From NCBI RefSeq assembly GCF_040813715.1, contig NZ_JBFOCH010000010.1: 64,000 nucleotides of DNA; one strand, 5' to 3'. This document shows positions 37,434-45,914 of the stretch, in pieces. The first letter of the stretch is position 1. Each line of letters starts with the position of its first letter. Below the pieces are notes generated by a model that ran no database searches, was not told the origin of the DNA, and worked only from the letters and a program-made list of their open reading frames with translations. The DNA comes from Mesorhizobium_K marinum. GTDB lineage: Bacteria > Pseudomonadota > Alphaproteobacteria > Rhizobiales > Rhizobiaceae. A program made the position numbers and the translations under genes.

Positions 37434-38125
37434 GCTGACGGCCCGGCAAAGAGGCTGACGGAGGCGCCGAGCCGCTCGACGATCCAGCGATGGCGCCCGG
37501 CCGACCGCGGCAGCAGGAACGCTCCCTCGGATTCGCTGGTGACCGGATCCTCGCCGCGATAGGCAAGCACCGGCTGGTCGGGGATGTAAGCGGCGAAACG
37601 CTTAACGACGTCGGCGCCGTAGACGCGCCAATGGCCGTGCTTCTCCGGTTTCGGGAAGCCCCAGTCGCGCGTCACCTCCTCGCGGAAAGGATCGGGGAAG
37701 GCGAGGTAGAGCATGCCGTCGGAAGAGACGATGCGGAGCAATTCGTTGAGCGCCGCGCGGTCGTCGCCGACATGCTCCAGAACGTGCGAGCAGATGGCGA
37801 TATCGTAGGCGGCGTCAGGCCGGTCGATTGCCTGGATGTCGAGGCCGCCGGGTTCCCCGTAGACCGAAAGCTCGTGCGAGGCGAACCAGGACGCATCAAC
37901 GGTCGGATCGGGGCTGAACTGGATCGCCTTCCAGCCGGCGAGGGTCTCGACGCCCAGCCGATCGAACATGATGCGGAATATGCGGTGGCGCTCGAGCGAC
38001 TGGCACCCGGCGCAGCGTGGCATCGCGCCGTTGGGCGCGGTGCGCCCCTTGGGGCCCGGGCCAAACACCGTGCCCGCGCAGATCGGGCATTGCGGTTGGC
38101 CGAGCGCAGCGGCGTATGCGGTCAT
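37430..38125 (-). CDS. class I SAM methyltransferase with N-terminal zinc ribbon
   Basis: A 231-aa protein. Residues ~13-42 carry CPIC and CAGC pairs, a zinc ribbon. The rest is a Methyltransf_11-like fold: AWKAIQFSPDP, motif-like YDIAICSHVLEHVGDD and GMLYLAFPDP. The classic GxGxG is not obvious, so SAM binding is degenerate or the fold is remote. Such proteins often sit in sugar or lipopolysaccharide contexts. The small lipoprotein gene upstream is the only co-directional neighbour. Substrate unknown. Confidence 0.83.
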   Translation of the reverse strand: MTAYAAALGQPQCPICAGTVFGPGPKGRTAPNGAMPRCAGCQSLERHRIFRIMFDRLGVETLAGWKAIQFSPDPTVDASWFASHELSVYGEPGGLDIQAIDRPDAAYDIAICSHVLEHVGDDRAALNELLRIVSSDGMLYLAFPDPFREEVTRDWGFPKPEKHGHWRVYGADVVKRFAAYIPDQPVLAYRGEDPVTSESEGAFLLPRSAGRHRWIVERLGASVSLFAGPSA

Positions 38126-38173
38126 GGAACTTCCTTCGGGGATGTTTCGGGCAGCGGCAGCCTGGCGCCGCGG

Positions 38174-38317
38174 TCAGTCATATTCGCCGGGCACGCAAAG
38201 GCCGCTGTCGACCGAGCGCGCATCGCAGGTCTTTGGCTTGGTGCCGTAGTCGGTTTCCTTTTTCGTCGACTGGCATGCGGCCAGCAGCGCGACGACGAGC
38301 AGAAGGACGAGCCGCAT
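38174..38317 (-). CDS. small lipoprotein
   Basis: A 47-aa protein with a clean lipoprotein signal, MRLVLLLVVALLAAC (Cys15), then QSTKKETDYGTKPKTCDARS and two more cysteines (TCDA, LCVPG). GGGAGAG stands upstream of ATG 38317. Its stop lies 48 bp from the methyltransferase start. Unknown function; short lipoproteins like this are usual in Rhizobiales. Confidence 0.75.
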   Translation of the reverse strand: MRLVLLLVVALLAACQSTKKETDYGTKPKTCDARSVDSGLCVPGEYD

Positions 38318-38529
38318 TTGTTTCTCTCCCTGTCGCCATCGCGCCGATGCGCGTGGCAAGAGCCGGCATAACCGCGACAGGCGTTGGCGACAAGCCGAAA
38401 GGATCGGCGGAACGGGCTGGTCCGAGCCCCATGCGACCGTTCCCACCGCCAATTTCCCTTGCTGAACGGCTTGCCGCTCTGTCAATCTCGACTGGTACGG
38501 CCGTGGCGCTGATGTTCGGAGAGCATTTG

Positions 38530-39708
38530 ATGAGCGGGCAACATGACGAAGACCTCGCGGCGCTGGTCCGCGCCTTGCGGGCGCGCGTCCCCATGGACGC
38601 CGCCGATATGCTGGCCAAGGAATCACCGGAACGCATCGCCGAGGTGCTGGCCGAACTGCCACTGGTCCTGGCCAACCACATCAAGGCCTACCTGCCACCG
38701 GAACTGCGGTCCCAGGCGTCGGAGGCGCTGAGCGATATCGTCGAGAACACGGTCGGCGAGATCATGGAGCCCGCGCTGGCCGTGCTGCCGCAGACGATGA
38801 CCGTGGTTGAGGCGATCGCCTACCTGCGCAATCACGAGACGCCCCGGCAGATCACGTACCTCTACGTCACCGATGCCGAAGAACGGCTGGTTGGCCTGAC
38901 GGTCATCCGCGACCTGCTCCTGGCAGACGCCGAAGAGACGCTGGGCGACGTGATGCTTCCCGAACCCTTCGCGCTGCGGCCGGACATGGAACTGGCCGTC
39001 GCCGACAAGGCGGCCATCCACCGTCACTATCCGGTCTATCCCGTGGTCGACGCCGACCGGCGCGTGATCGGCATCGTGCGCGGCTGGCGGCTGTTCGAGC
39101 GGCAGGCGATCGAGATCAGCGCGCAGTCCGGCCAGATGGTCGGCGTGGCCAAGGAGGAGCGGCTCTATACCGGCATCTGGACTGCCTTCAAGATGCGCCA
39201 TCCCTGGCTGCAGGTGAACCTCCTGACAGCGTTCGCCGCCGGCTTCGTCGTCAGCCTGTTCGAGGGGACGATCAGCCAGATCGTCGCGCTGGCCGCCTTC
39301 CTGCCGATCCTCGCGGGACAGAGCGGCAACACCGGATGCCAGGCGCTGGCGATCACCCTACGCGGCATCACGCTCGGCGACCTCAACCATCATTCCGTCG
39401 GCAAGTTGATAACGAAGGAACTCGCGCTTGGGGCGATGAATGGCGCGCTGACCGGCGTCGTTGCAGGACTGGCCATGTACTGGACTGCCGGCGGAAGCGC
39501 ACAGGAGGCGGTGACGCTCGGTTTCGTCATCCTGCTCGCGATGATCGGAGCGTGCATGGCGTCGGGGCTGTTCGGCGTGCTGGTTCCGCTGACGCTGCGC
39601 CGGCTCGGCGCGGATCCCTGCACGGCGTCGAGCATCTTCCTCACGACCGGCACCGACATCGCGGGCATGGGTCTGATGCTGGGCCTCGCAACGCTGCTCG
39701 TGCTCTAG
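38530..39708 (+). CDS. mgtE: MgtE-type magnesium transporter
   Basis: A 392-aa Mg2+ channel-transporter. N-terminal helical domain (residues ~5-70, shorter than in Thermus MgtE), a pair of CBS domains (~70-205: DVMLPEPFALRPDM, HRHYPVYPVVD), then five membrane helices with LPILAGQSGNTGCQALAITLRGI and the pore-lining FLTTGTDIAGMG. The CBS and N domains act as a Mg2+ sensor in known members. ATG 38530 was selected because GGAGAG precedes it; the open frame begins much earlier. It is shorter than the ~450 aa typical of the family because of the small N domain. Confidence 0.9.
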   Translation: MSGQHDEDLAALVRALRARVPMDAADMLAKESPERIAEVLAELPLVLANHIKAYLPPELRSQASEALSDIVENTVGEIMEPALAVLPQTMTVVEAIAYLRNHETPRQITYLYVTDAEERLVGLTVIRDLLLADAEETLGDVMLPEPFALRPDMELAVADKAAIHRHYPVYPVVDADRRVIGIVRGWRLFERQAIEISAQSGQMVGVAKEERLYTGIWTAFKMRHPWLQVNLLTAFAAGFVVSLFEGTISQIVALAAFLPILAGQSGNTGCQALAITLRGITLGDLNHHSVGKLITKELALGAMNGALTGVVAGLAMYWTAGGSAQEAVTLGFVILLAMIGACMASGLFGVLVPLTLRRLGADPCTASSIFLTTGTDIAGMGLMLGLATLLVL

Positions 39709-39790
39709 GAACCATCACCGCCCTCCGGATCGACACGCGCTTTCGCGAAAGCGACCGGACAGGCGAACCAAGTCCATCGGGTCGGTCGCA

Positions 39791-40014
39791 CCGCCTGGAA
39801 GTGCGAATCGGTGCGTCCCGCGCTATAGCTGGGTTGCTGGGACGTGGACTTGGGTGGAGGGCGGTATTTCGGACGTCAGGATTTCGATCCCGTTTGCACA
39901 TNGCCGCCTGGAAGTGCGAATCGGCGCGTCCCGCGCTATAGCGGGGTTGCTGGGACGTGGACTTGGGTGGAGGGCGGCATTTCGGACGTCAGGATTTCGA
40001 TCCCGTTTGCACAT
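39791..40014. repeat. contig-overlap duplication across N 39902
   Basis: Bases 39791-39901 match 39904-40014 with about three substitutions. The repeat lies just upstream of the diguanylate cyclase gene and contributes to the uncertainty of its start. Confidence 0.9.
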
Positions 40015-41415
40015 GTGAATAGCGGTTGGTTTCGCTCGCCACGGGGGGCGCCTGTCATTCTCGGAGCCATCGTGCTCGCGGCGTGCCTGTTCGGCATTCT
40101 GACGCGGCCGGTGGGGTTCCTGGCCGCGCTGTGGCCGGCCAACGCCGTCATGCTCGGACTGCTGATCCGCTTTCCGAAGGCGGCGGGGCTTTTCGGCTGG
40201 GCCGCCGCCGCGGCAGCCTATCTCGTCGCGGACCTGATCACCGGATCGAGCCTGCAGAAGGCCATCGTCCTCAACGCAGCCAACCTGCTGGGCGTTGCGG
40301 CCGGCTACCTTGTGCTGCGTCGCGTGTCCGAGGAAGTCGTCAGCCTGCGCCATTCGACGGCGATGTTCCATCTCTTGTTCGCTTCTGCCATTGCCGGAGC
40401 CGCGGCCGGTCTTGTCGGCGCCCTTGCGAATCCGCTCCTTTTTGCTGGCGGGGCGTTTGAAGGGTGGTCGTTCTGGTTTGCAACCGAACTGGTCAATTAC
40501 GTGACGTTCCTGCCCCTCATCCTCGCGCTGCCGAAAGCAGGGGACGGCGGGACGGGCCCCGAGCGGGCGGTCGAAAGCCGGCGCTGGCCAAATGCTGCGC
40601 CGGCGCTTGCCGTTTTTGCGTCCTGCCTCGTCGCCGTCCTGGGCGGGGGACCGGGCGCGATCGCCTATCCGGTGCCGGCGCTGCTCTGGTGCGGGCTGAC
40701 CTATTCGGTGTTTCGCACGACATTGCTGACGGCGATCTTCGGATGCTGGACGCTGATCGCGACCGGCGCCGGCCTCTATCCTCATTTCATCGAGCCCTAC
40801 GATGAAAAGGCGCTTGTCTCCGTGCGCATCGCCATCGCGCTGGTTTCAATGGCGCCGATCATGCTGGCGAGCATCATGCACGGCCGCAACGAACTGCTCG
40901 CCGAACTGCGGCACAGGGCCAGCCACGACACCCTGACTGGCGCCGCCAACCGCAGCGCGTTCAGGGATGCCGCGGAGCGGGCGTTCCAGGCCGCAAATGC
41001 GTCGCGGTCGATCATGATGATCGACATCGACAGGTTCAAGGCGATCAACGACAGCTTCGGCCATGCCGCGGGCGACGAGGTCCTGGTGTCTTTCGTGGGC
41101 CGGGTCAGAAACTGCCTGCGCAATGGCGACCTGCTGGCACGCATGGGCGGCGAGGAGTTCGCGATCCTGCTCGATGCGCCAGGATCGAGGGCGGAAGCGG
41201 TCGCCATTGGCGAGCGCATCCTCGATGCGGTCGGCGAACGGCCGGTGACGCTTGCCAACGGCCGGACGATTTCCGTCACCGCGAGCATCGGCCTCGCCTT
41301 CAGCGACGACGGCCGCGCCGCGTGCGTCGACAGCCTGCTGTCCGAGGCAGACGCGGCGCTCTATCGCGCCAAGCAGAACGGCAGGAACCGGATCGAGTTC
41401 GCGGCAAGCGCGTAG
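39967..41415 (+). CDS. diguanylate cyclase with MASE1-like membrane sensor
   Basis: About 482 aa. The N-terminal ~300 residues hold about eight membrane helices in a MASE1-like sensor (GFLAALWPANAVMLGLLI is typical). The C-terminal GGDEF domain has the active motif GGEEF and an RxxD inhibition site (RNGD) five residues before it, so it should make c-di-GMP with product feedback. FGHAAGDEVL and the DIDRFKAIND metal site are intact. The start is uncertain: GTG 39967 and GTG 40015 are both possible, neither with a strong ribosome site. The stimulus is unknown. Confidence 0.88.
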   Translation: MEGGISDVRISIPFAHVNSGWFRSPRGAPVILGAIVLAACLFGILTRPVGFLAALWPANAVMLGLLIRFPKAAGLFGWAAAAAAYLVADLITGSSLQKAIVLNAANLLGVAAGYLVLRRVSEEVVSLRHSTAMFHLLFASAIAGAAAGLVGALANPLLFAGGAFEGWSFWFATELVNYVTFLPLILALPKAGDGGTGPERAVESRRWPNAAPALAVFASCLVAVLGGGPGAIAYPVPALLWCGLTYSVFRTTLLTAIFGCWTLIATGAGLYPHFIEPYDEKALVSVRIAIALVSMAPIMLASIMHGRNELLAELRHRASHDTLTGAANRSAFRDAAERAFQAANASRSIMMIDIDRFKAINDSFGHAAGDEVLVSFVGRVRNCLRNGDLLARMGGEEFAILLDAPGSRAEAVAIGERILDAVGERPVTLANGRTISVTASIGLAFSDDGRAACVDSLLSEADAALYRAKQNGRNRIEFAASA

Positions 41416-41538
41416 GGCAGGGGCTGGGCGTCGACGGCGGCGAGCGTCTCTGCTGGCGGCCACGCCTGCGGTCGACGACGACGCTCGATCGCGCGCTGAG
41501 CGCAATGAATGCGAAGCGGTTTCAGGCGGATTGGAAAA

Positions 41539-41945
41539 CGCAGCCGGCCGCGTTTGCGGCGACAGAACTTGCTGGTGGTGAAAGTGGCTCCCTGAACAGG
41601 ACTCGAACCTCGCGTGGGATGCAAGGAAACAAGGGAGTCCGAAAGTCGATTGTTACACAGTTTGTTACCCAAATTTCGGTGGTGGCTGTGGACCCCGGAT
41701 ACCCTGACCGCCGACCAGGCGGCGCCTGCCTACGATCCTTTNCGCAGCCGGGCGCGTCTGCGGCGACAGAACTTGCTGGTGGTGAAAGTGGCTCCCTGAA
41801 CAGGACTCGAACCTCGCGTGGGATGCAAGGAAACAAGGGAGTCCGAAAGTCGATTGTTACACAGTTTGTTACCCAAATTTCGGTGGTGGCTGTGGACCCC
41901 GGATACCCTGACCGCCGACCAGGCGGCGCCTGCCTACGATCCTTT
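41539..41945. repeat. contig-overlap duplication across N 41742
   Basis: Bases 41539-41741 match 41743-41945 almost perfectly, so the tRNA fragment appears twice (41585-41610 and 41789-41814). Confidence 0.92.
41789..41814 (-). tRNA. tRNA-Asn 3'-end fragment (probable att site)
   Basis: On the minus strand this 26-bp piece reads GGTTCGAGTCC (T loop and arm), then the acceptor strand TCAGGGA, discriminator G and encoded CCA. This matches the end of bacterial tRNA-Asn (U1-A72, G73). The 5' side of the T stem is lost and no anticodon arm exists upstream, so it is a truncated copy. A duplicate at 41585-41610 comes from the contig overlap. Such 3' ends mark the far end of elements integrated in tRNA genes. 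Confidence 0.7.
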
Positions 41946-42003
41946 CGCGCTCGAAACCATCGCCAAGGCCTTCGACGGCCTGGATCGCATGTTCGCACGG
42001 TAG
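41890..42003 (+). pseudogene. C-terminal remnant of an unrecognised gene
   Basis: A frame reading WLWTPDTLTADQAAPAYDP and then FALETIAKAFDGLDRMFAR, ending in TAG at 42001. Its amino acid composition looks coding, but upstream the same frame runs into the att-like stretch. It may be the tail of a gene cut by integration. Family unknown. Confidence 0.35.
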
Positions 42004-42438
42004 CCGCGCTGCCGAGGCCTGCCGACCGAGGGCGATACGCCATCATGGCGCTGCCGGTTCCTCATTGGCCGACGCATGGCGCGCTCGAAATTGGGCGCGA
42101 CCCGAGAACATGACGAAGTCAAGATCGCCTGCAGGTCAGCAGGCTTGAGTCGTTGGAGTGGATCCGCTGGCGCGAGGAGTCTAGCGGATTGAAGTGCCAC
42201 CAGGTGAAGCGGCAGAAGGAGCTTGAGGTCGAGGCCACCCGGCTTAATCCCGATAGCCCAGCATCGCGTTGATCCCATGTGCCGATAGAGGCCGTAGCCG
42301 GCACAGTCGAGCAAGCTACTTTGAGGCTTGCGCAGCGTAGGGTTATCTACCTCCAATCGGCCTTCATGGCATTCCCGCCGTTGGCGGCAGGGTGTGACCG
42401 CCGGAGCGGCTATTCCCTTCCTGTTGCCGGCAGCGATG

Positions 42439-44457
42439 CTAACTGACCCGCCAAGCTTGGGAACGCCTCAGGAGAAACCATGAGCCGAAACCATGCAGCA
42501 GGCGCGCGGCGACGTTGGTGTAGAAGATCATCATACCCATTGCCGCCGCCGGCGCGATGTCTCCCGCATCGTCCATGTTGAGCACGGCCACGGAGGCAAG
42601 CTGGGTCTGCGTCGAATAGAGAAACACCACTGCCGAGACGGTCGTCATCGCATTGACGAACAGGTAGATCGAGATGTCGAGGATGGCGGGTAGCGAAACC
42701 GGCACGGTTACCCGGAAGAACAGGCGGTGGAACGGCCGCTTGAGCGAAGCGGCGACCGGCTCGAACTCGCGGTCCATCTGGTTAAGCGCCGTGAGGGCCG
42801 TAAGGTGCGAGACCGTGTAGAAGTGGGTGACAGTGGAGATCACCAGGATCGCCATCGTGCCGTAGATCGGGTTGAGCGGGTTGGCCGGATTGTTGAAGAA
42901 GAAGATGTAGGAGAGGCCGAGGACCATGCCTGGCACCGCCATCGGCAGCATGGCGAGGAACTGGAAAAGGGTGCGCCCGGCCGCAAAACCGTCGGTCTTT
43001 TCCACCATATAGGCTCCGACAAAGACGACGACCGTGCCGAAAGTCGCGGTTAGCAGCGCCATCACGATCGAGTTGTAGTAGGCACCCCAGCCGCCACCAT
43101 CCATCAGGTCGAAACGGAAGTTGTTGAAGCTGGGAGTGAGGTCGTAGGGCCAGAATTTCACGGTTGCCGCCAACTGGCAGACGCCGATCATCGTCAGGAT
43201 GAACAGGGCCACGGCGGAGCAATAGGCGAAGCAGGCAGTGTCAAAGCCACGCTCGGGTTTCGGCCGATAGGGCACCGAGCGCGCCGACAGCAACGCAACC
43301 TGGCGCTTGCGGATGGCGCTGTCAACGAAGAAGGCGGCGACGGCCGGTACAAGCAGAAGGACGGCCACCACCGCGCCCATTTCAAAATTCTGCTGGCCGA
43401 TGACCTGCTTGTAGATGTCTACCGCAAGCACGTTGTACTGGCCGCCGATCACCTTCGGCAGTCCGAAATCCGTGATGACGAGGGTGAACACCACGAAGGC
43501 TGCCGAGATGATGCCGTAGCGCGCGCCGGGCACGGTTACGGTCCAGAAGGTACGCCATGGGCTCGACCTCAATGATTGCGCCGCTTCGTAGTGGCGCTGG
43601 TCGGCGACCGACAGCGCGGTCGAGATGATGAGCAGGGCGTGGGGCAGGGTGAAGAACACCGACCCTATGACGATTCCGATCGGGCCGTAGATGGAGTGCC
43701 CCATCATCAGGCCCTTCAACAGGCCCTGATTGCCGAAGAGGTAGACCAGCGCGATACCCGGCAACAGCGACGGCACGAGAATGGGAATCGTCGTGATCAG
43801 CCTGAAGAAGCCCTTGAACGGCATGCAGCTCCGGTTGAGCGCATAGGCCAGGCCGAACGCAATGCCGATGACCAGCACGGTGCTGACGACACCCATCAGC
43901 ACCGAATTGGCGATCGATTGCGCAAGCGCCGGCGTTGAAAAGTATGCGATGAAGTTGCCGAGCCCAAACGACGCCGAGGGGCGGATCACCACGCGACGGA
44001 ATGTGTTTGAATCCAGCTCGAGCCAATCTGTCCCCCGATGCAGTTTCGAGCCGACGAGATAGGCCGCATCGTCGCTTGTACCGCGGATGCGATACATGAC
44101 CGGACTGCGGAAGCTGAAATCGGGATAAAGCGCGGTCAGCGACAGACGACCGTCCGAGCCGGGGGTGTCCAACCTGTCCGGCGCGATCGCGCGCCCGACC
44201 TCGTCATTGAGCATTGCGACGGTCTTTGGCTCGCTCCAATTCGCGGCTCTCTCGTCGCTGCGCTGCAGTTCAAACGCCGTCAGGTCGAATTTGTATGTCG
44301 AGACGGATTTCGAAAGCAGGACATAGAGCGGCGCCGCCAGCGCCACCAGCAGATAGAGCGATATGACAACCATCAAGCCGCGCTTGGCGAGGTCGTCACC
44401 GGAGACCTTGGCCCGCAACGCGCGGCCCTTGGGGATTTCCAGCGTTGCGGCGGTCAT
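42439..44457 (-). CDS. aminoethylphosphonate-type ABC transporter, fused double permease
   Basis: A 672-aa inner-membrane protein with two permease halves joined, as in FbpB/PhnU2-type proteins (TIGR03262 group). Half 1 has its EAA-like loop at YEAAQSLRSSPWRTFWTVTVPG, half 2 at FEPVAASLKRPFHRLFFRVTVP. A periplasmic insert of ~110 residues (about 60-170) follows the first membrane helix. It lies last in an operon with the ATPase and binding protein. The N-terminal ~65 codons are duplicated right of N 44534 and the first residues differ slightly. Substrate assignment rests on the phosphonate gene context. Confidence 0.88.
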   Translation of the reverse strand: MTAATLEIPKGRALRAKVSGDDLAKRGLMVVISLYLLVALAAPLYVLLSKSVSTYKFDLTAFELQRSDERAANWSEPKTVAMLNDEVGRAIAPDRLDTPGSDGRLSLTALYPDFSFRSPVMYRIRGTSDDAAYLVGSKLHRGTDWLELDSNTFRRVVIRPSASFGLGNFIAYFSTPALAQSIANSVLMGVVSTVLVIGIAFGLAYALNRSCMPFKGFFRLITTIPILVPSLLPGIALVYLFGNQGLLKGLMMGHSIYGPIGIVIGSVFFTLPHALLIISTALSVADQRHYEAAQSLRSSPWRTFWTVTVPGARYGIISAAFVVFTLVITDFGLPKVIGGQYNVLAVDIYKQVIGQQNFEMGAVVAVLLLVPAVAAFFVDSAIRKRQVALLSARSVPYRPKPERGFDTACFAYCSAVALFILTMIGVCQLAATVKFWPYDLTPSFNNFRFDLMDGGGWGAYYNSIVMALLTATFGTVVVFVGAYMVEKTDGFAAGRTLFQFLAMLPMAVPGMVLGLSYIFFFNNPANPLNPIYGTMAILVISTVTHFYTVSHLTALTALNQMDREFEPVAASLKRPFHRLFFRVTVPVSLPAILDISIYLFVNAMTTVSAVVFLYSTQTQLASVAVLNMDDAGDIAPAAAMGMMIFYTNVAARLLHGFGSWFLLRRSQAWRVS

Positions 44458-44733
44458 GTCAGGCAGCTCTCCGAGGAAAGACGAGCACCCGGTCGCGCGG
44501 AAGCTCCACGCTCATGGCGCTGCCCTTGACGATNTGCCAGCGCCATCAGGAGGTAGAGCGATATGACAACCATCAAGCCGCGCTTGGCGAGGTCGTCACC
44601 GGAGACCTTGGCCCGCAACGCGCGGCCCTTGGGGATTTCCAGCGTTGCGGCGGTCATGTCAGGCAGCTCTCCGAGGAAAGACGAGCACCCGGTCGCGCGG
44701 AAGCTCCACGCTCATGGCGCTGCCCTTGACGAT
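44336..44733. repeat. contig-overlap duplication across N 44534
   Basis: Bases 44336-44533 match 44536-44733 with a few substitutions. The repeat covers the permease start and the ATPase end; the partial permease start at 44535-44657 is not a second gene. Confidence 0.92.
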
Positions 44734-45843
44734 GTCGAGCCGGCGCACGGCGTTGACCGAAAAATCGGCGACGAGCAGGCTGTCGCCGAAGCGCGGCGAG
44801 GCGAGGCGGGTGCGCCAGAAGCCGCCGAGGAACTCCATTTCTCGCACATCTACGTCAATCAGGTTGTCGGGAGTGGCGACCGCATCGGGCGCTCCCGGCG
44901 AACGGGCGCCGTGCCCATGGGGAATTACGTCGACCGGACGGATCACCGCGGTAGCCGGCTGACCGACAGCACAGCCATGCGGCGCGCAGGCGAGTTCGGT
45001 GCCGGTCAGCGCTACTTTGCCGTCGTCCAGCACCGTGGCCGGAAACTGGTTGGTCTCGCCGATGAAGTCGGCGACGAACAGGCTCGTCGGTTCACGATAG
45101 ACCTCGGTCGGCGTTCCGACCTGCTCGATCACGCCATGGTTCATCACCACGATCCGGTCGGCCATCGCGAGAGCCTCTTCCTGATCGTGAGTGACCATGA
45201 TGGTGGTCACGCCCAACTTGCGCTGCAGGTTCTTGATCTCATGGCGCAGATGGACGCGCACCTTCGCGTCGAGCGCCGAAAGCGGTTCGTCAAGCAGCAG
45301 GAGACCCGGAGAGATGGCAATAGCGCGCGCCAGGGCGATGCGCTGCTGCTGTCCCCCGGAAAGCTGCGCGGGGTACTTCTTTGCCTGACTCGCAAGGCCG
45401 ACAAGGTCCAGAAGTTCGGCCACCCGCTGCGTGATCTCGACCTTGGATCGACGCGTGTTCTCAAGGCCGAAGGCAATGTTCTTTTCGATCGTCAGGTTCG
45501 GAAAGAGCGCGTAGGACTGGAACACGATACCGTAGTCGCGCTGCGACGGCGGCAGGACCGAAATGTCCTTGCCGCCCTGGCTGATGGAACCGCGGGTCTG
45601 GAGATCGAGACCGGCCACGGCGCGCAGCAGCGTTGTCTTGCCGCATCCGGAAGGGCCGAGGAAGCAAACGAACTCGCCTTCCGAGATCGACAGTGAGATA
45701 CCCTTGAGCGCGGCAAAGTCGCCAAAAGTCTTCCAGACGTTCTCGATCTGCAGGTAGGGGGGCTTCACGGGCTTGGTCCCTTCCGCCGACAGCCGCGAGT
45801 TTGCCGCAGCGCGTGTCGCGCCCGGAATGGTCTCGTGTTTCAT
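44659..45843 (-). CDS. aminoethylphosphonate-type ABC transporter ATP-binding protein
   Basis: A 394-aa CUT1-like ATPase (PhnT2/TIGR03265 group). Walker A GPSGCGKT, Q-loop FQSYALFPNL, signature LSGGQQQR, Walker B LLLDEPLSALD and the His switch MVTHDQEEAL are all intact. A C-terminal TOBE domain (~250-394) may bind a regulator or ligand. The stop is followed after one base by the permease ATG (TGACATG), so the two are coupled. The first ~30 residues are a non-conserved tail. It powers phosphonate uptake with the binding protein upstream. Confidence 0.92.
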   Translation of the reverse strand: MKHETIPGATRAAANSRLSAEGTKPVKPPYLQIENVWKTFGDFAALKGISLSISEGEFVCFLGPSGCGKTTLLRAVAGLDLQTRGSISQGGKDISVLPPSQRDYGIVFQSYALFPNLTIEKNIAFGLENTRRSKVEITQRVAELLDLVGLASQAKKYPAQLSGGQQQRIALARAIAISPGLLLLDEPLSALDAKVRVHLRHEIKNLQRKLGVTTIMVTHDQEEALAMADRIVVMNHGVIEQVGTPTEVYREPTSLFVADFIGETNQFPATVLDDGKVALTGTELACAPHGCAVGQPATAVIRPVDVIPHGHGARSPGAPDAVATPDNLIDVDVREMEFLGGFWRTRLASPRFGDSLLVADFSVNAVRRLDIVKGSAMSVELPRDRVLVFPRRAA

Positions 45844-45869
45844 CGGACGACCTCTTCTGTGGTGTGAAA

Positions 45870-45901
45870 AGGCCGGGCGCGATCATCGCTCCGCCCGGCC
45901 T
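45870..45901 (-). terminator. stem-loop between binding-protein and ATPase genes
   Basis: A perfect 10-bp stem AGGCCGGGCG / CGCCCGGCCT with a 12-base loop, 14 bp after the binding-protein stop. No T-run follows on the minus strand, so it is more likely a partial terminator or mRNA-stabilising hairpin that keeps binding-protein levels above the membrane parts. Confidence 0.7.
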
Positions 45902-45914
45902 CGTCCTCAAGAGG

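Larger units (their letters stand above)
41416..42438. other. 1-kb gene-free region at a probable island boundary
   Basis: No intact gene is seen between the diguanylate cyclase and the phosphonate operon. Some 200 bp are duplicated across N 41742. The region holds a tRNA-Asn 3' fragment, a short stretch rich in GTTAC/GTAAC elements (GTTACACAGTTTGTTACCC), and a coding-like tail ending FDGLDRMFAR at 42003 whose gene I do not recognise. Bases 42004-42438 look degenerate in all frames. Confidence 0.65.

Noticed and set aside
41585..41814. A complete tRNA gene
   Set aside because: Only the T loop, the 3' half of the T stem and the acceptor 3' strand are present; there is no anticodon arm or D arm upstream.
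42004..42438. Small minus-strand open frames such as 41934-42356
   Set aside because: No start context, odd composition and no family resemblance; the stretch looks degenerate.
44535..44657. A second permease gene start
   Set aside because: It is the contig-overlap copy of the permease 5' end across N 44534.
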